Made by a program: the position numbers and the translations under genes
Assembly (NCBI RefSeq): GCF_041146795.1
Contig: NC_135182.1
Location: forward strand, 33,400,509 to 33,464,508
Direction of reading: 5' to 3'
DNA: 64,000 bases
Origin: Maylandia zebra
Lineage: Eukaryota; Chordata; Actinopteri; Cichliformes; Cichlidae
In this document: piece by piece, positions 59,690-64,000 of the stretch
Layout of the letters: every line of letters begins with the position of its first letter
Numbering within the stretch: position 1 is the stretch's first letter
The notes under the pieces: model-generated
What the model saw: the letters and a program-made list of their open reading frames with translations, nothing else
Database searches by the model: none
Told to the model about the DNA's origin: nothing

Positions 59690-62600
59690 CTAATTGAAGG
59701 GTATCTTTAATGAGCATATTTACTATTAGAAAGAAATAACTGTTTTTGTCAGTCATAGACTCAATATAATGATTATTAAGAGCAAAATATGAAGGAATGA
59801 CTGGGCTTATTTTTCTCATAATGTATTGCTGAGTAATGGAAGCAACAAGTTATCAAAATGTATTTTATCATAGCAATACTACAAGGAGTAGAACCAATCA
59901 TATGTTAATAAATCAAGATTGAGCTTAAAAATGTGTGTTTTTATATCAACAACACTGTAGTTTTTACATTGAAAGGGTTCATTTGTTTAGTGGCATCTCA
60001 TGACTCCATAAATTTAGACATGATTATAACAGCAAATACCACAATAAATATGAAAAGACTTTAATCTAACTTTGTTTGTCCATAAAATAACAATGGTGGT
60101 GGTGAACTCCATGATGAATGGGAGAATGAGTCATAATGGACATGAGTAGTTACAGTTTTCCTGTGTTGATGTCAGAATAAAATTAAAAATTGTTGTTTGT
60201 TTGAGGAATCTGGACTTGTTTTATGTTTTGTTTTTATATTTTTGTTGTAACAACATTTACTGAAATATGGAAAAACAACTATTAAACACAGCAAAGCTTC
60301 AAGTGTGTCCAGATTTTTTTTTACTTAAAGCTCAACAACAAAACCTGATCAACTACACAAATTTAATAAAATAAAATAAAATTTAAACAACTTACAAAAT
60401 GAAATACATGTATAAACATTATTCCTGTATACACGACACATGAAAAACAGAGTGAGAAGGTAATCATAACTATACAATGTCACAGTCTACTGAGCATGAA
60501 ACATTTTCACCTTTGACCCTTGAAACAGTTTGACAGGAAAAACAAATAGTGTGTCCGTTTCACGAAGCTTTCAGCTGCATTTCAGTTCAGTTTCACAGAC
60601 ATCAGCAGATGAAGTTTGCTAAGTTGGCCAGATTTACTACATGGGGCAAAACGGCATGTGAGCTCAAAGGTGTGGTTAGCTTTACCAATGATTTACAAAA
60701 CGTATTATGTTTCCAACACACACACACAGTCAGCTCATTTTAATATCAAGCACAAAAATAACAATTGGAAACATTTTCATGTTTTATTCTGGATTAAATA
60801 TTATCAGGATTAGCAATAAATTGTGTTGCAAACATTAGTAAATCAGTTTGTGAGCTTTAAGAATTCTCTGTATATTTTGCACCTAGAAAAAGGAACTCAT
60901 AGAAATATATGCAGCAGGGGCAAAAATCTCAGTTCAAAATCTCCTACATGTCATCTTGTCACTGCGCTCTCTTTCTAGATACCAACAGTACTTTCTTTAA
61001 TGCCTAAACCCAGTTTGGATTGGCTCAGTGTTTGAGTAAATCTGGGTTCCAATTTCTAACAGTGAGGATGTACTCACACACATCATGGCTGTCACCACTC
61101 CACTGATCGCCTGCACTCACCCTTAACAGTCTGGGCTCAGAGTGTGCATCAGTGTGTGTCTACAGTGACGTTCATGATGTTATGCATCCAGTTTCATTTT
61201 AAAGTGCTGACACTTCATCCTCTCATATGCCTTATAGATTTGTGAAGTGCTGAACACAGTGATTTTCACACAGGCAGCTGTCATTGAACAAGTGCTGGAG
61301 TTACATGTAAGTACTTGTGCACGATTAGTGGTCACATAACATGCACATGTTGAGTCCAACTGAACCTGGACTGGGGCAGTTCATGTAACCCTGCTGGGGT
61401 GGAGCATGCAGCAGTCTGGTCAAACAAACTGGAAAATGGGAAACAAACATACTCGGGTATGGCACAGCTTTCTTAGTGTGAGTACAGCCTTAGTGAACGT
61501 CTCTTACCAAACATTTGCTTCACATACACTGGAGAAATCCTTAATATTTAATAACCATGATTTTATTAAAATATTTTTAGCTCAAATTCTGTATTATCCA
61601 TAGACTGCATGTATAAGATGGACATAGCTTCCATACTGGTAAAATGAAGCAAATGCCTTAACCTGCATTCTTTCTAATAGCCAGCAGGGGGAGACTTCTG
61701 TACTTGTAGTTAGCAGGAAAAAAAACTCAACAGATTTCAGTGGAAAAGGAGCCCTCTGTCATTTGAGCTGTGACCTCGGTAAACACTTCATTAATTAATC
61801 AGTGGTATCAATCACTACATTTACATCATATCTAATACATGATGTTCAGAAAGACGATAATGGGGGCAATGACCGATCGACCCCGCTTCTGTGACATCTG
61901 GTTTAAAAACCCTAAGAGGGTCACAGTGGACAGCTGAAGGGTCCAAAAATGTGGCTTTGACAAATGTGGGTGACATCACAGTGGCTTTGTCCATCATACA
62001 CTCTATGATACTACCTCATGAATTGACAGCACAACACAGTCACAGATCTTTCTAAAGAGAACAGAACGTCTTTAAAGTATGTTTGGACATCAGTGAGTGA
62101 TTGCAGCTGTGTAAATGATTTATGCCTAAGTGAAAACTGAGAACAACGCACCCTGTAAATATTCTGACACATCAACAGCAGGCTGTTGGAAGCTAATCAC
62201 TTCATATCAACAGAATTAACCAATGGAAACACAAAGCATGTAACAGGCCAACACCAGAACAGGAACCAGTCCACTGCTACATTCAAGGAATAAAGTTACC
62301 CCGTTGTTGAACCTCCCACTCCACAACATTTGAAAATACAAGAAAGCTAGCACAAAGGTAAGAGAGAATGAGGTGAGGGTTTACTGGGACAGCTCACTGG
62401 TAACATTTGGCTGTGTGATACAGTACTTCTTCAAAAGCAGCTGCTCGTGTTAAAACCCTGGCTGAGAGAGAATAATGTGGCACATCTGGACTCCCGTGTT
62501 GATGATATTACTGAGATTAATAGTGTTAATATGATTATAAAGACCAGTGCACACATCAAATATCCAGTGTGAACATTTGGAGACAGTAAATGCTTGTTTC

Positions 62601-62844
62601 TGGCATTAGTAGCTGCCCTCGGTCTTCTAAAACTGCTCAAACTTAGCTTTTGTCTTCAGCTATGCTATTTACAGGACAGCTTTCACCAGTATATATATGG
62701 CTAATATACTCCGCACACTACAGCAGCAATGCATTGTTTCTCTCAGTTGGTCCCTGACTTTATCAGCTTTAAATCACCTCGCGCCCTCACTCGGCGTCAC
62801 AGATACAAAACCAGATCTCTGCTGTCATCCAGGCGCAGTCACGC
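59690..62844. other. interval between parp9 and faim
   Basis: Holds the parp9 3' UTR (to about 60200), a dispersed repeat at about 61590-62010 (ATAGACTGCATGTATAAGAT, CCAGCAGGGGGAGACTTC) and probably the faim 3' UTR. No dtx3l or other coding gene recognised. Confidence 0.5.
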
Positions 62845-63529
62845 TCACTCTGTGCATTCAGCGATCTCCGTGCCGTCCACGAGCAGCGTGTGAATGATCC
62901 CGTCTCGTCTCTTCCCGCTGCTCACAGCTTTCACGCAGCAGTTGTGGTCTCCGAGTGTGAAGTGCGTCTCTGTGCCGTCGTCCACAAACTCACCCTGCAG
63001 GCGCAAATCGCAAAAGCGTGAACTAAGAAAGGAAGCGTCCTGTTCCAAACGAAAATAATGATCCAATATGATATCCCAAAAGAAAACAATGCACCGCACC
63101 ACACAAGCAACCAATCAATTTATATTCAAAGGCAATGAGCAGATAAAACAACAACCAGGAATACACAAACAATCATCAGTAAACAACTTATGGTTTTACA
63201 ACTGTTGTTAACTATTCAATATAATAAGACCAACACCCCAGATAAAATGACATATCCGAACACAAAGACAATATCCAAACCAAATTTTAATACACAAAAC
63301 AAGTACACACAGCCTAATCCTTAATGTGAATGCCTCCCATCAACATAAGCACTCTTTAATGAATCTATGATTTATACCATCTCTCTTGCAGGGTCCCCGG
63401 GTCACAGACTAGTGGTCTGTTACTAAGGGAACTGCTGCTCTAATAACAACCTGTATTATGTCACTCATGTTTTACTTACTGCAGTCTCAATATTTTGTCC
63501 GTTACACCAAACATCCATGGTGTCTTTCT
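62845..63529 (-). CDS. faim: Fas apoptotic inhibitory molecule, last two coding exons (partial)
   Basis: Exons 63480-63529 and 62845-62994. The first reads KDTMDVWCNGQNIETA; the second GEFVDDGTETHFTLGD, IKAVSSGK-type core (VKAVSSGKRRDGIIHTLL) and ends EIAECTE stop. This is the highly conserved C-terminus of FAIM, a cytosolic beta-rich protein that limits Fas- and stress-induced cell death. The 5' coding exons lie beyond the right edge of the window. FAIM and the PARP9/14 cluster both lie on human 3q, in keeping with conserved linkage. Confidence 0.92.
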
Positions 63530-64000
63530 CTGAAAGTAAAAAGACAGATTTTTTTAAATTAATATTTACCAGATAAGCATTTAAAAAAAATGTAAGTAAA
63601 CTGGCCCAGACACAGCTGCTGAGCCAGTGAGAGCAGGTTAGTGACTAGCTTTAACTTTAGGTGTAATGTTGCTGGGTGCTGGAATGAGAAAGTTTATCTG
63701 TCTTGTGGTTTCCAGTCCTAGTCTGACTCATATCTATTCTGCGTATTTAATCACTTGTAGGTGGTTTCTGCAAACTAAGAGCCAGATTTATGGTCTGCAC
63801 CAGCACAGGATTCTCCGCTTGACATTATAAAACCACAGCTGACATTTGTTAAAGAGCCACAGCATTAACTTTGTGACTGAAAGGCGATGCAACGTCTGAT
63901 CTGAGCAACGCCCTTGTTTGCCTTAATCTTTATCTGCATTCATCTGCTCTCTGCAGTGAAACACTAAACAGAACTAATAAAGTTACTTTCACTGAAGGCA

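Overview
The window is vertebrate nuclear DNA, most likely from a teleost and probably a percomorph such as a cichlid. The evidence is multi-exon genes with GT/AG junctions, PARP-family proteins close to human PARP14 and PARP9, a FAIM orthologue, and a typical fish repeat load (hAT and Tc1-like elements, L1-type and other LINEs, a Penelope-like fragment and a tRNA-derived SINE). The species assignment is inference; there are no bacterial features.

Layout. (1) Minus strand, 1220-29525: a PARP14-like gene, 'copy A', 14 coding exons and about 1232 codons. (2) 29526-41308: repeat-rich intergenic DNA with a two-gene integrase-type DNA transposon relic (29784-34312), hAT elements and a SINE. (3) Minus strand, 41309-53332: a second PARP14-like gene, 'copy B', 17 coding exons and about 1778 codons, with the full PARP14 architecture (RRM-like units, KH-like region, three macrodomains, WWE, PARP catalytic domain). 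(4) 53333-53594: a short head-to-head promoter region with ISRE-like motifs. (5) Plus strand, 55067-59689 coding: parp9 (two macrodomains and a PARP fold lacking the catalytic His). (6) Minus strand, 62845-63529: the last two coding exons of faim; its 5' part lies beyond the window.

The most interesting result comes from comparing A with B exon by exon. A keeps an open, correctly phased reading frame but lacks three blocks present in B: exons 4-5 (second and third RRM-like units), macrodomain 1 inside the large exon 6, and the WWE-containing part of exon 14 together with the following intron. Each loss preserves the frame. A therefore looks like a slimmed PARP14 keeping the first RRM-like unit, the KH-like region, macrodomains 2 and 3 and the catalytic domain. 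The shared part of exon 6 is nearly identical between A and B while terminal exons have diverged, which suggests gene conversion. Copy A introns carry a heavy, partly nested transposon load; copy B introns are mostly compact.

Functionally, PARP14 and PARP9 belong to the interferon-linked mono-ADP-ribosylation system of vertebrates. Copy B and parp9 start about 200-300 bp apart in opposite directions and could be co-induced, whereas copy A has its own promoter without an obvious ISRE. No dtx3l gene, the usual PARP9 partner gene, was seen.
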